A stretch of 64,000 nucleotides of DNA from Gautieria morchelliformis (taxonomy: Eukaryota > Basidiomycota > Agaricomycetes > Gomphales > Gomphaceae). The stretch covers positions 124,001-188,000 of the forward strand of contig WHVA01000156.1 in the NCBI GenBank assembly GCA_015179125.1, read 5' to 3'. The notes under the pieces are model-generated. The model saw nothing but the letters and a program-made list of their open reading frames with translations, was not told where the DNA came from and did no database searches. Positions 1 through 9,822 of this stretch are shown in pieces. The first letter of the stretch is position 1. Each line of letters opens with the position of its first letter. A program made the position numbers and the translations under genes.

Positions 1-1461
1 CGCTGGTAGATGGGCTTGCTGTAGTAGTGCGATCATTCCTTCCATGAAGGTCCGATTCATCCGTTCTGAGATGCCGTTCTGCTGCGGTGTGCCCTTAGTA
101 GTATGTTCATGAAGTATACCCCGGTGCTGGAAATGTTGGTCCCACTTATGACCAGTATACTCCCCACCTTTGTCGTCCCTAAAACGCTTCACTCTCGAGT
201 TTAATTGATTTTCTGCCAGTGCTTCGAAGGCCTGGTAGGCATCAAATGCCTCATCCTTTGTCTTCAGGAGATAAACGGTCCTGTACCTCGTGCAGTCGTC
301 CGTGAAAGTAATCCAGTATCGGTGTCCTGATGGTGTGCAGACTGGGAGAGGCCCATGGACATCTGAGACAACAAGGTTGAGTGGGCTGGACACGCGGTTG
401 GTGCTTTTTGGGAAGGGGTTGCGGTGTTGCTTCGCAGCAATACATGGTTCGCAGATATGAGGAACAGTCCCATTTGAGTTTACCTGTATCCCGTCGACCA
501 TGTTATTTTCTAGGAGCTTCTCCAGCCGCGCCTGTCCAATGTGCACGAGTCTTCTGTGGAGTAATGGTCTGTCTACTATTTGCGAAGAGATGGCGAGTGC
601 GAGTTCTTGATTTGGGACTGTGTTCCCAGTCAAGAAACCCGTCCTGTTTCGTACGGCGGCACAGAAGCGCAATTTATTGCCTTGGATAAACAATATGTGG
701 TCCTTCACAATGCAGACGGTGAAACTGTGGTGTGTGGTAAGGTGGAGGACTGTGAGTAAGTTGTTCTGGAGTGCAGGCACGTGTAGAACTTTCAAGAACA
801 AAATGTCTTGTGTCGGCTTCCCGTCAATCATGGGGGAAAACAATACTTGCCCCCGCCCGGCTGAGTACACTACCTTGTTTGTTGCTAGTCTGATGGGTAC
901 TCTGTAGTACTCGTAATTCCGCAGCCAATGACGATGAGGAGTCATGTGGCTGGTCGCTCCTGTGTCTGTGTTCCAGCACAGATCGGCGTCTCCATTGATT
1001 GATGATGAAGGCGAAGGTCGTAGGTTCGCATTCCCAGCAAGTTCCTCTGTGATATCGCTTGATGCACTTTTCTTCTGTTTTCGTGGTGCGGATAGCCTTT
1101 CTGCAAGTGGTGCAAAGGATCCTCGTCGCTTCAGGTTTCTGTTTCCTGTAGCGATAGTATTTCCATCCAGATTCTTGCTTTTTAGCCTTTTCCACATTTC
1201 GATGGGATTTTCCATGGTGTTCTCGACGTGGACGTATTGTGTCGGAGTTAGGGATTCGAGTATGGTGCCGGCAGCCTCCTCCCTCTTCAGGATCCATTTT
1301 TCCGCTTCTCTCACGTCCATCGGTCTTTTGAGGTCTTCGATGACTATTCGCCATGCACCTATTTTCATGAGCTTCTCCTGCATTTCAGTTGCCCAGAGAT
1401 CATAATTCATGCCCATGAGTCTGACGCTTTTCGCGCGACCTTCAGCCTTTGATTTGGACAT
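1..1461 (-). CDS. copia K gag-pol polyprotein, 5' part, open to the window edge
   Basis: A reading frame starts at the ATG at 1459-1461 and stays open for 487 codons to the left edge. In order it shows a short gag start; a copia-type protease motif (DTGATSHMTPH) near residue 170; a gag-pre-integrase region with a histidine/cysteine cluster (HRRLVHIGQ ... CEPCIAAKQ); and the integrase core with SDVHGP, FRDDKGGEY and TPQQNGISERMNRT, which supply the D, D and E positions. The gag is unusually short and no CCHC zinc knuckle is visible between gag and protease, so part of gag has probably been deleted. I saw no in-frame stop, which makes this one of the better preserved coding segments here. The family call is firm. 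Whether the whole element is intact cannot be judged, because RT and RNase H lie outside. Confidence 0.85.
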   Translation of the reverse strand, partial: MSKSKAEGRAKSVRLMGMNYDLWATEMQEKLMKIGAWRIVIEDLKRPMDVREAEKWILKREEAAGTILESLTPTQYVHVENTMENPIEMWKRLKSKNLDGNTIATGNRNLKRRGSFAPLAERLSAPRKQKKSASSDITEELAGNANLRPSPSSSINGDADLCWNTDTGATSHMTPHRHWLRNYEYYRVPIRLATNKVVYSAGRGQVLFSPMIDGKPTQDILFLKVLHVPALQNNLLTVLHLTTHHSFTVCIVKDHILFIQGNKLRFCAAVRNRTGFLTGNTVPNQELALAISSQIVDRPLLHRRLVHIGQARLEKLLENNMVDGIQVNSNGTVPHICEPCIAAKQHRNPFPKSTNRVSSPLNLVVSDVHGPLPVCTPSGHRYWITFTDDCTRYRTVYLLKTKDEAFDAYQAFEALAENQLNSRVKRFRDDKGGEYTGHKWDQHFQHRGILHEHTTKGTPQQNGISERMNRTFMEGMIALLQQAHLPA

Positions 1462-1490
1462 GCTGAGTTCTTTTCCTTCAATTATAGCGC

Positions 1491-1503
1491 GGGGCCCATA
1501 ACC
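1491..1503 (-). promoter_or_regulatory. copia-type primer binding site of element K
   Basis: Read on the minus strand the sequence is GGTTATGGGCCCC, directly after an LTR end in GACA. This is the class of PBS known from Drosophila copia, which pairs with an internal anticodon-stem fragment of initiator tRNA-Met and not with a tRNA 3' end. The same motif recurs in elements F, G, E and the fragment at 30921. Confidence 0.65.
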
Positions 1504-1602
1504 TGTCACGCGCAGGACTGAGTTTGAAGGGAAAACTGATTATATTACTATCTACTTGGTGAGTACCTAGCATTACGCACCTGAGTTTGAAGGGAACACT
1601 GT

Positions 1603-2596
1603 GTAAGAACCCGGCCTGTGGCCGGTTACTTACTGGTAGAACCTTCATCCGAGCCCGAGCCTTGTGATATTCATTCCCGAGTACATATGATCCTTATCCG
1701 CGCCTGAGCCCGAGCCCGAGCTGGAGTTCATATCCGACCTTGATCCCATGCCCGTATCCCCTTAGTTACTGATTCTGCTCCATCACGCATCATTCGTATA
1801 TTACCTCACCCTGACCTCGGCCTCCTGACCTCGTCCTGACCTCCACTAATATGTTCGCCCCTGACTTGTACCCTCGCCCGTATATAACCCCCTTGTATGC
1901 ATTCCTACTCCTCAGTCTGAAAATCAACTATCGTACCCCTTCGATCATTAGCTAGTTTCTAAGCCTCGCCTCTTAAACCAAACCTCGCCTCTTATTCGTT
2001 TGCCTCCGAAGTTGGGACTCGTGCGTAGGGTCGGCGCAGCACATAAGCTGAAGCCAAGTCCCTCTCCGACTTCCCCATCCAAACCTCGCCCCGTAACCTC
2101 GGACCTTACCTCGGGCTTCACTCCCGACCTCGGTCAACCTTACGACGGATCGTATCGTAACACACTGATAGGGTTTCCCTTCGAACTCAGACTACCATAT
2201 TGGGTGACTGCATCACGTGATCTCGCGCAAGTAGCACGTGAGTAACAGTTGGTGGCCCCTGAGCTTCTCCTAGCCTTTGGCATCCTTCTGTCTTGTGTTC
2301 CATTTAGCTCCCTTCCTGTTCAGGCCCCTTCCGACATCATTCCTTCCTTATCTGTCCAGCCCTGTTATCGCTGGCATGATTGCTTATGTAACTTGGGCAT
2401 TCGGTGATTGGGATGGCATCCCCAAGTTTACTTATAGTTGTAGTTAGGTGGTGAATGGGTTCCTTAGAGTTTTCTCTTTGGATCCCCCTTCGCCAGGTAT
2501 GTCTGTGTCCTGTATATAGTTCTCGATCTTACTTTGGATCCCCCTTCGCCAGTTCGCCGCTTGAGTGTAGAGTGTCTGCCTAGGTTGCCCTTATAG
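1603..2596 (+). repeat. 5' LTR of gypsy element H
   Basis: The segment begins TGTAAGAACCCGG and ends CCCTTATA just before the leader of the H gag gene. Its last ~345 bases (from about 2250) match the solo LTR at 25952-26384, which has a clean 5-bp target duplication, so the right boundary is well supported. The left boundary is inferred only from the TGTAAG/CTTATA terminal symmetry. It sits inside the LTR remnant of copia K. Confidence 0.55.
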
Positions 2597-2713
2597 TAGA
2601 AAACTCTCACTAGAGCACCGGTTGCGAAATCGCCCGACTTCGAATTGAACACCCTTCGAAAGCAGCGATTTTAGCAATCCTTTCTCATACCCTGACACCC
2701 TCTAACACTTACC

Positions 2714-3439
2714 ATGGACAACTTGCCATCTGCTGCTGAAGTTTTGGACCGCTTGGCGGCAATAGAGCAAGAGTTGATGAGGGAGAGGCAGGAAAAACAA
2801 GATCTGGAGATGAGGTTGAACACACTGCAGGCTACGACCACCGGGCTGATGGCGGGACTCCCTAGTCGTGTTCACACCTCCTCAAAGCGAACAGCTGAGC
2901 CAGCAAAGCCCTCTGAGTACGATGGCGACCGTGCAAATGGTCGCAATTTTATCCAGTCGTGCAGCCTGTACCTGGGTGTGTGTGCAAGTGACTTCCCAGA
3001 TGAAAAGTCGCAGATCCTTTGGGCAATGTCCTTCATGAAAACTGGAAGGGCTGCAACTTTCACCACTTGTGCATTCACTCATGAAGCAAAGCATGGCGCA
3101 CCGCTCTATGCGACCTGGCAGGATTTTGTAGAGGCTTTTCGCCAGCAGTTCTACCCCCTGCACGAGGCCACTGATGCGATGAATCAACTGGAATCGTGCC
3201 AGTACCATCAGGGCAAGCGTTCAGTCGATGAATATATTGACGGGTTTGAAGAGCTGGTTGAGAAGGCTGAATACACGGATGGGCGATCGATTGTGATGAA
3301 GTTCCGTCAAGGTCTCGAACCTGCGATCCAGAGTCGCATTGCATTGATGTTGGATGGCAGGCCAAAGGACGATGACCCTTCTGCATGGTATGGAGCAGTG
3401 AGAACAGTTGCACTCACGTGTGCGGCCAACGAAGTGTTG
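2714..3439 (+). pseudogene. gypsy H gag, truncated
   Basis: The ATG at 2714 opens a frame that encodes a Ty3/gypsy Gag. It has an N-terminal coiled coil (LDRLAAIEQELMRERQEK, residues about 12-40) and a retrotransposon gag domain with conserved aromatic positions (WQDFVEAFRQQFYP and QGKRSVDEYIDGFEELV, residues about 135-190). At about 3439 the frame runs into foreign sequence beginning TGTCAAGATTGG, the start of another LTR, so the zinc knuckle and all of pol are missing. The 117 bases upstream (2597-2713) are the untranslated leader. Gag would form virus-like particles in the cytoplasm. This copy is a dead fragment produced by a later insertion. Confidence 0.8.
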
Positions 3440-4150
3440 TGTCAAGATTGGTTTTTAGGCGTTAATATCGTGTATTAGTGAACACAGCGAATGCCTGAAT
3501 AACTTGTGTGAAATAAGTATGCCGTTCAGCGAATAGGTGAACCAATAATTGTTCACAAGATAAGAGGGTTGCCCGAACGGGGCCCACCCTATCTACAGTC
3601 ATAGCGAAATAGCCCATGGCACTTGACGATGTAACATACAAGGTGTCACGGAAGGGTTGTCTAAGTAGCGACAATCCTTTCGCCGGTGAAGGTGCTCCTT
3701 CGGAGCCCTCTGCCGACAGCACAGATAACAGTTCAAAGGCTAAGGTAACGAAGATGAAGTATGAGAACTCACCAGTGATGCCTAAGTCCTCTTCTGGTCG
3801 AAGATAGGAATCTCCAGGAGAAGGCTCAAGACGATGATCACAGTGAGGTCAAGTTTGCACAAGATGGATGACATATGATAATTGAACTGAGGAATATACA
3901 TGCGAATGTAAACTACTTATATTGAATGCTCGTAAGGTATCAGTGAATAGGAAAGAGGCCGTTGTGAGTCAGGGTTGAATAGGGGTGCGCAGTCATGATA
4001 CTAAGTAGATGGAATAAACATACAATAGAGTGAGGGAAGAGTGCGAACATGAAACGACGGAGAGTAAAGGTGGCGAAGGCACTTATGTACGAAACCATAT
4101 CTTGGGACCTGCATGCATGCTATCCTGCACGGACTCTTCATCTACCGGGT
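3440..4150 (+). repeat. LTR-like fragment I, inserted in gag of H
   Basis: It starts TGTCAAGATTGGTTTTTAGG and shares its first ~70 bases almost exactly with the LTR at 31129, then diverges. This suggests two LTR subfamilies with a common 5' end. Its right end is not defined: it simply abuts the LTR of gypsy A at 4151. A 63-codon frame at 3616-3807 has no recognisable domain and I do not call it a gene. Confidence 0.5.
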
Positions 4151-4460
4151 TGTAAATAACCTGTGTATCTACATGTACAATAGTTATTACATAATCCCAG
4201 TGGGCCCCTTAGGGACCCACTGTATAGTTTATGCGTGGGAACCAGCCGGCGGTCTCCATCACATCTTACTCTTACCTGTCACTACGTAGCATTCAGAATA
4301 CCACTCATTGGTCAAGTTCTGTAGTGCCCTTGTGATACAAGGTCATAAGATCGACATCCTTTACACCTTTTTGAACTATCCTGCGGTTAATCACCACGCG
4401 ACCAACCGATAGTGGATTCGAAGCAATCTTGAAAAAGATCGCTGTGTCGATGACTAAACA
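4151..4460 (+). repeat. 5' LTR of gypsy A (310 bp)
   Basis: Begins TGTAAATAACCTGTG and ends GACTAAACA, so it has TG...CA ends. A 309-bp homologue lies in reverse at 37080-37388 and a broken one at 48894-49160. It contains an 11-bp inverted repeat (arms CAGTGGGCCCC / GGGACCCACTG, one mismatch) that is perfect in the 37317-37341 copy. Confidence 0.9.
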
Positions 4461-5469
4461 TCGTTGAGACCCTCCAGTAGACCCTCTACTGTCGGCTGCG
4501 AGCATGATGATTCCACGCAGTCGAAGACGGACACGAGCGACGAGCTCAAGGTCCACGCCCCAGGCGCAGCCCAGTGACACGACGGCTGACGCTACCCTGG
4601 ACCAAGAGTCCAGGACGATAGAAGACGGAGAGATCGTAGACCTCACCGCCCTCGTCCCCTCAGTAGAGGACGAGGAAAACCCCGACCACATCTCGTTGAG
4701 TGTGGCCGAGGAAGAGATGACGCTGGGCAATGAGCCGGCGCTGCCCCCCCATTCCTCTCTGCTCAGAGACAAAGGAAAGGGCAGAGAAGTCTCGCCGTCG
4801 TCAGACGGTAGAGCAACAACGTCGAGGCGGGCACAAAGCCACAACTCAAACCGACACTCATGAAGTAGAGTGACGTCGATCGTCCCTGAAGGAGGACGAC
4901 GGCAAAAAAGACGAGCCCCAGACGATGGTCAGGACTCGGAATACTCGAGCTCAAGTCGCAAGAGCTCGAGGGCTCACACCATCGACCACGAGACGGCAGA
5001 GGCCCTGAACAAACAGGTGCAGGCTGCGCTGCACCGAAGCACGCTGATGCGCCACAAGCATGATCAGCTGGCATCGCAGCTTGACAACGCCGCCGCCGCC
5101 CTAATGGCAATCGGCAAGGAACTCCACCAGGCGGAGGACAGCCAACGAGCGCAGTCGTGACGTGGAAGACCCGCGCTGAAAGGAGCGGGACAAGCAGCGA
5201 ATGCCGCCGCCAGCCGTCCCGGTTGAACAGGACGTAAGGTTCAGGAACGAACCTCAAGAGCAACTGGCTGCCCCAACGGACAGCCGTAAAACGATCTAAC
5301 AGATCGTTAGGGAGCAGGTCGCCTCAGAGCCTGACTCTGAAACGACGACCGAGAGCTTAGAGCTTGAGGTCGCACACTGGCAGCGTAAGGAAGCCGCAGC
5401 CGCGCGCCGCCACACATGGGCACTCGAGCTACTAGCGAAGAACGCTGAAGAGACAGTGGCCCACAGCCA

Positions 5470-6223
5470 TGATAAGAGATACTCCGTATATGTTTAGACT
5501 TTATGTGGGATTATAATTCAGACTTCGAGAGAAGCTGAATCGAGTAGAGTTCGATTTGTTGAGAGAATCGCGTGTACTATGGAAAGTGTATCTGACTGTG
5601 AGAACTATTTCAGTCTGGAATCTCGAGACGGTGGGGAGGATAAATTTCTGTTATTACTGCTAAAGAATCACATTTGTTGGTAACTATTTAACTACCGGGA
5701 AGAGGCTCGGCGTCGATACGATGCTCACGGTTCATAACACAGGAGTATAGGGGAAAGTGGTGTGGAGTCGAGAGCAAACCTTCGAGTGAATAGTACAAGG
5801 GATTACTAGGTAGTTGCTGTGTATGAGACGGTGATGTGATGGAGTATGTGGTTGATACATAGGAGAAACCTTGGACTTGCAGTCGAAGCCGCTCAGGGAC
5901 GATCGAATGCATATCATGTCTTGATTGGGATTGAATAGGTGCCTAAGCGGGGATCTACGCCTCGGGTCGGTCCCTCGATCGAGATTGATGTGATCAGTGT
6001 ATGTAATGTGATGACGACCGGCTTGGCATGCCCTGTACGCGTGTGTGGCTTTGTATTGGTCCGGCTTCGTGTATATGCGAGTCAGGGGGTTCGGGGATAT
6101 CTTTATGTGTCTGAGTGTGGACGTGGGCATGGGTTTTGGGAAGCGTGTGGTTCGGTTTCGTCAGCGTGTCTTAGATATAGATCTGGGTGATGTCATTACT
6201 ACCTTTACTTGATTATCACAACA
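5470..6223 (-). repeat. solo LTR in gypsy A gag (754 bp)
   Basis: The insertion is bounded by a perfect 5-bp duplication AGCCA (5465-5469 and 6224-6228), and the homologous gag in copy C is continuous across the site. Read on the minus strand it begins TGTTGTGATAATC and ends CTCTTATCA. The first 11 bases match the start of the 1.06 kb elements at 18767 and 19996, so these may be relatives. No internal coding region is left. Confidence 0.85.
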
Positions 6224-6593
6224 AGCCACACTGCTCAGCTGCCCGACGAGCAGCTCACGCAAGCCGTAAAGGACGCATGGCAGGCACGCACAGCCTACAA
6301 CAGCAGGCTGCGGATCTGCAACGTGGGATTGACCGGGGACACCAGGCACAAAACGCCCCCTGAACCGAGAGCACAAAATGCTCCCGATCCCGAGCCCGAT
6401 CTGGGCCCGGGGCCCGTTAGGGCATATGTTAGGGATCGTCCACAAAGTAGCTACCTATTTATGAACATTTACTAGGTAGTTAATTAGTTTCAAATGTCCT
6501 CAAGGAAGGTTGTATTAATATTTCTATGCTACACTCACATTGGGTCCACAAGATACAACAATCTCTTGATAGTTTAGCTAAGAATCCCCCACG

Positions 6594-6826
6594 GTCACAT
6601 GACTATCACATGACCTCAAAACAGCCCAAAGTCACCTGATCATCCACAGTCACCTGACAATCACCTGACCTCAAAGTCACCTGATTATCTACAGTCACCT
6701 GACAATCACCTGACCTCAAAGTCACTTGATTATCTACGGTCACCTGACAATCACATGACACAGTCACATGACCTCAATCCAGCATGAAGTCACATGACTT
6801 TCCTTCGTCACATGATAATCACATGA
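6594..6826 (+). promoter_or_regulatory. array of about 15 E-box-like sites inside the solo LTR
   Basis: Roughly fifteen CANNTG cores, nearly all in the symmetric context TCAC(A/C)TGA, occur in 233 bases, partly as imperfect tandem units with CAATCACCTGACCTCAAAG spacing. E-box (CANNTG) sites are classic bHLH protein targets. The array lies upstream of the LTR TATA box, which fits an enhancer role, but that role is inferred. Confidence 0.6.
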
Positions 6827-7027
6827 GCGTGGGAGTTTCTTACATACTCTTAGCTTTACTGTCACAGAGCTGTGACTTTAACCCAATATAGCAATAGAAC
6901 CTTCCACAGCCTTCCAATAGTTTCCAAACCTTTCCTGAAGCTTCTCTAAGCTTCCACAAGGTTCTTCACAGTAGTAGAAGCCTCTACAAGGTTCCTGGCA
7001 GTAGTTACATAAGCTAGATAGATGCAG

Positions 7028-7036
7028 TATAAATAG
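7028..7036 (+). promoter_or_regulatory. TATA box of the 1480-bp LTR
   Basis: TATAAATAG lies downstream of the E-box array and upstream of a CT/CA-rich stretch where LTR transcription would be expected to begin. Position relative to the array supports it; no start site can be read from sequence. Confidence 0.55.
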
Positions 7037-9784
7037 CCTGCAGTTTTAGCAGTGAAGCAATCAATTATCTTTCACCCAAACCACTCATACCTTGAGTAAC
7101 TGAAGTATGACTTCAACACAGCCTTGTACCGAAGTACTGGCTCACTGACTTGGCTACAGTCTAAGATTGCAGCAACTCTGATTGGCTCTGAGAAGTACAA
7201 GAGTGCTCTATTTTAATTGCAGCAGGCTCTGACTAATCGCGCTGCGAACAGCAACATTACTAAGAGTAACTGATTAGTAATCCTGTACCATTAGACGCCA
7301 CTCTGAGCAGTGATCTAATAGACTTGGTTATTAGTTATTCAATTCACGCAATAGATTATTAACTTAACTCTGAGTTAAGTGGGTTAATAGCCTTTTGAGT
7401 AATTGATCTTTCTTGATCAATCAACGCACTGCAGATATTAACCTAACTCAGGGTAAGTGAGTTAATATCCTACGTTTGTTGAGTTGGAAAACCAGAAAAG
7501 CCACAAGAATAGTGACATACTTGAACTGAGGAAGAGTTCAAGCGCAGAACTATCTTTTCATGTCTTGGGGATTATTGTTGTCTTTAATTCACTCGACCCG
7601 CGGTCCTAAGACTCTAGGTAGCTTTCCCCCTTAAAGTATCTGGAGCCTTGGACGCCTAATAACATTCTTTGACCTCACAAAGTATTGCACAATCTAAGAA
7701 CTACATGTGTTCAGTTAAATCTCTATTGCTACACTTCCTGTACCAATACTGATTCTGATTGTTCACCGGAGTATAATTTCTTAATTGGGTGCTCCGTTAA
7801 AATAGTTTCGAAGCTTGCGTGTGCTTGTAAAGTCAAATCTCTGATTGAACTTTAGAATTGTGTTTAACACCACAGTTTTACGTTTAGTTCAACGGGTTCC
7901 AAAACAGCATATAACAGCCCGCCCCGCATGGCATCACAACCGCGCGAGCGATCCATGGCCCCACCGGAAGGCCAGGGAATCCCTGACCAGGCCGACGTCG
8001 TACCAATGGAGCCATACGACGGGATCACACAGATGATCCGCGTGGCGTTAGCAGACGCCGTGGACACAGACCCGGAGAAATCTGTGCTAGCGAAAGCCGG
8101 CGTAAAATTGGCTCACCCCGAGCCATATACCGGGGGATCTGACCTCGAAGAGTTTGAAATCTTCGTGGCAGCCATCTTACGATGGCTGAAAATGAATTGC
8201 CTCCTAGGGCCAACCAGCATCGACATGCAGGTCGGCTACGTGGGCACTCGCCTCACCGGCGAAGCCCAGGAGTGGTTCCTTCGAAACGTTGAACGCTTCG
8301 ATCGCCAGGTCCACAGCTGGACGCTGGAAACTGTGATGCAAGGCCTTCAAAAAAGGTTCCTGTACACACTGACGTACCATCACACATCAAATAAGTTTGA
8401 CGTGGTCATGCAGGGCATGAAAACCGTTCAGGAAATGCTGAACAAGCTCATGAAATACGTGGCACGTATGATACAGCCGCCAGACGATTACACGTTCCGG
8501 AGACGGTTCGTATCGGCGCTGCGCAAAACGCTGTGCAATGAGGTCCTCAAAAAGGGCTATAATGCTGAGAGCAGCTCAATAGAGCAACTCTTCGAGATGG
8601 CCCGGATGATCGAGGAGGCATCCCGATACAACATGGGGATGTGCCGCGCAGAAAGCGCAGCAGCAACGGCAAGCACTGCCCGGCTCACAGGGAGCAAGCC
8701 GTTGACACAAACGGGCCTGACCAGGCCCAGCCTGTTCACAAGAAGCGGAACAGGACAACGGCTACCGCCCTCACGCCCAGCACAGGCTGGACGCCCACCT
8801 GAAGCTAAACAGCCTCAAGCGTCAGGGTTGTCCCCACGACCTGCCCCACCAACGAAAGCGTTGGGCCGGCCTAACAATCGACCCAGCGGCAACCAAAGCA
8901 ACACCACGTGCTTTGAATGCGGCCAACCTGGCCACAAAAAGGCAGAGTGCCCCCGGCTTAGATCCGGTATAAGGACAGCAGCCGCGAGGCATGACGATGA
9001 GGCCGAGGATCCGGAGATGGATCTCAGTCAAAATTCTCTTCAACAGATTGATGAAGAGGGGGAGGGTGATACCCAACCCAATGACACTCCAGACAACGGA
9101 GACACGCCCGCTGAAGAGTGGGACCCCGAACCGTCCCAATACTATGAATGGGATGAGGAGGTGGAAGACACCACCTACAGGTCCAGCGCGATCAGATTTG
9201 TGCCGGAGGATGAAACCGCCACGAAGGTCATGGCGGCACGCACGTCAGTCACGCCAGACAAGGTGGCCGAGCCGGTGTATCACCACCGAAGCAAACACAG
9301 GACGCGGCCAACGTGCCCGCGCAGTGAGAACCGTACCCTATTGGGGTACTGGGAAATAAACGGCGTAAAAGCCCACTGCCTGCTAGATAGCGGCAGCGAA
9401 GGGGTACTGCTATCCCCCAAATTCACGCGAGCTACAGGGATGAAGACATTCTCCCTGGAGCAACCAATCATGCTGCAGCTAGCCTGCATAGGCAGCCGTT
9501 CCACGATCAACTATGGAATGAACATGACCATCAAGTTTGGTCGCGGGACATATGACGAATACTTCGACGTAGCAAACGTCGAATATTACGACGCGATCTT
9601 AGGGACACCGTTCCTAAGGAGATTCAGCATAACCCTGGACTTCTCGAGCCCAGGGACGATCCACAAGGGGAACGAAGTGATCCCCACGGGCAAGGTATCG
9701 TTCGATGACGACGGATCGACGAACGAGGACAAGGGGCCACAGGTGAGCAAAATCACCCAGGCACCGAAGCCTAACCTGGCTCAT

Positions 9785-9822
9785 TGAAGCCAGGAGGATG
9801 AGTCGCGGGACAACTCGTCCTC
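9785..9822 (+). promoter_or_regulatory. in-frame UGA with downstream hairpin between gag-protease and RT (copy A)
   Basis: UGA at 9785-9787 is followed in the same frame by pol. After a 6-nt spacer (AGCCAG) comes a 12-bp quasi-perfect stem, arms 9794-9805 and 9811-9822, with a 5-nt loop. Further small hairpins follow, including CCCTAC/GTAGGG and TCACC/GGTGA. The same UGA, spacer and stem are present in B (UGA at 42918-42920, minus) and C (33909-33911, minus); in C the 12-bp stem is perfect. This is the layout of stop-codon readthrough signals in retroviral gag-pol, but use as readthrough is an inference because hairpins are everywhere in this element. Confidence 0.55.

Larger units (their letters stand above)
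1..1602 (-). mobile_element. Ty1/copia element K, 5' part, running off the left edge
   Basis: On the minus strand this holds the end of a 5' LTR (about 1504-1602), a primer binding site at 1491-1503 and an open gag-pol reading frame that leaves the window at position 1. The LTR remnant contains two near-identical direct repeats, around 1514-1541 and 1577-1604. The LTR appears interrupted at about 1603 by the LTR of gypsy H. The 3' half of the element lies outside the window. Confidence 0.8.
6427..7906 (+). repeat. solo LTR in gypsy A gag (1480 bp)
   Basis: Begins TGTTAGGGATCG, ends CCAAAACA, and is flanked by the perfect duplication GCATA (6422-6426 and 7907-7911). Copies B and C are uninterrupted here. 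It carries a dense array of TCACATGA/TCACCTGA sites (6594-6826) about 200 bases upstream of a TATA box at 7028-7036, so it looks like a full U3-R-U5 LTR with its own promoter. Confidence 0.85.
4504..9787 (+). pseudogene. gypsy A gag-protease, interrupted by two solo LTRs
   Basis: Starts at ATG 4504. Parts in order: an acidic/serine-rich N-terminus with a SUMO-interaction-like stretch (EIVDLTALVPS); coiled-coil regions; after both insertions, a retrotransposon gag domain (MAPPEGQGIPD onward, from 7928); a CCHC zinc knuckle (CFECGQPGHKKAEC, about 8911-8952); an acidic linker; and an aspartic protease with the active-site motif CLLDSGSEG (about 9379-9405). It ends at the UGA at 9785-9787. Damage: TGA at 4861-4863 where copies B and C read arginine, an internal deletion and frame change after 5150, and the two LTR insertions with exact 5-bp duplications. 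From 7928 to 9787 the frame is intact for 619 codons. Confidence 0.88.

Noticed and set aside
4763..5263. ORFs of 120-180 codons antisense to gypsy gag (also 9856-10305, 33392-33712, 42400-42849)
   Set aside because: Shadows of real gag/pol frames; the hairpin-rich sequence gives similar codon structure on both strands, which lengthens antisense frames.
8041..8100. Counting every 5-bp stem as part of the hairpin tiling
   Set aside because: Stems of 5 bp with loops up to 20 arise about once per 60 bases by chance; only stems of 7-8 bp or more and stems conserved in two copies were used as evidence.
9785..9822. Claiming the UGA hairpin as a proven readthrough element
   Set aside because: The element is full of hairpins of the same strength, so a hairpin near the UGA is not specific by itself.
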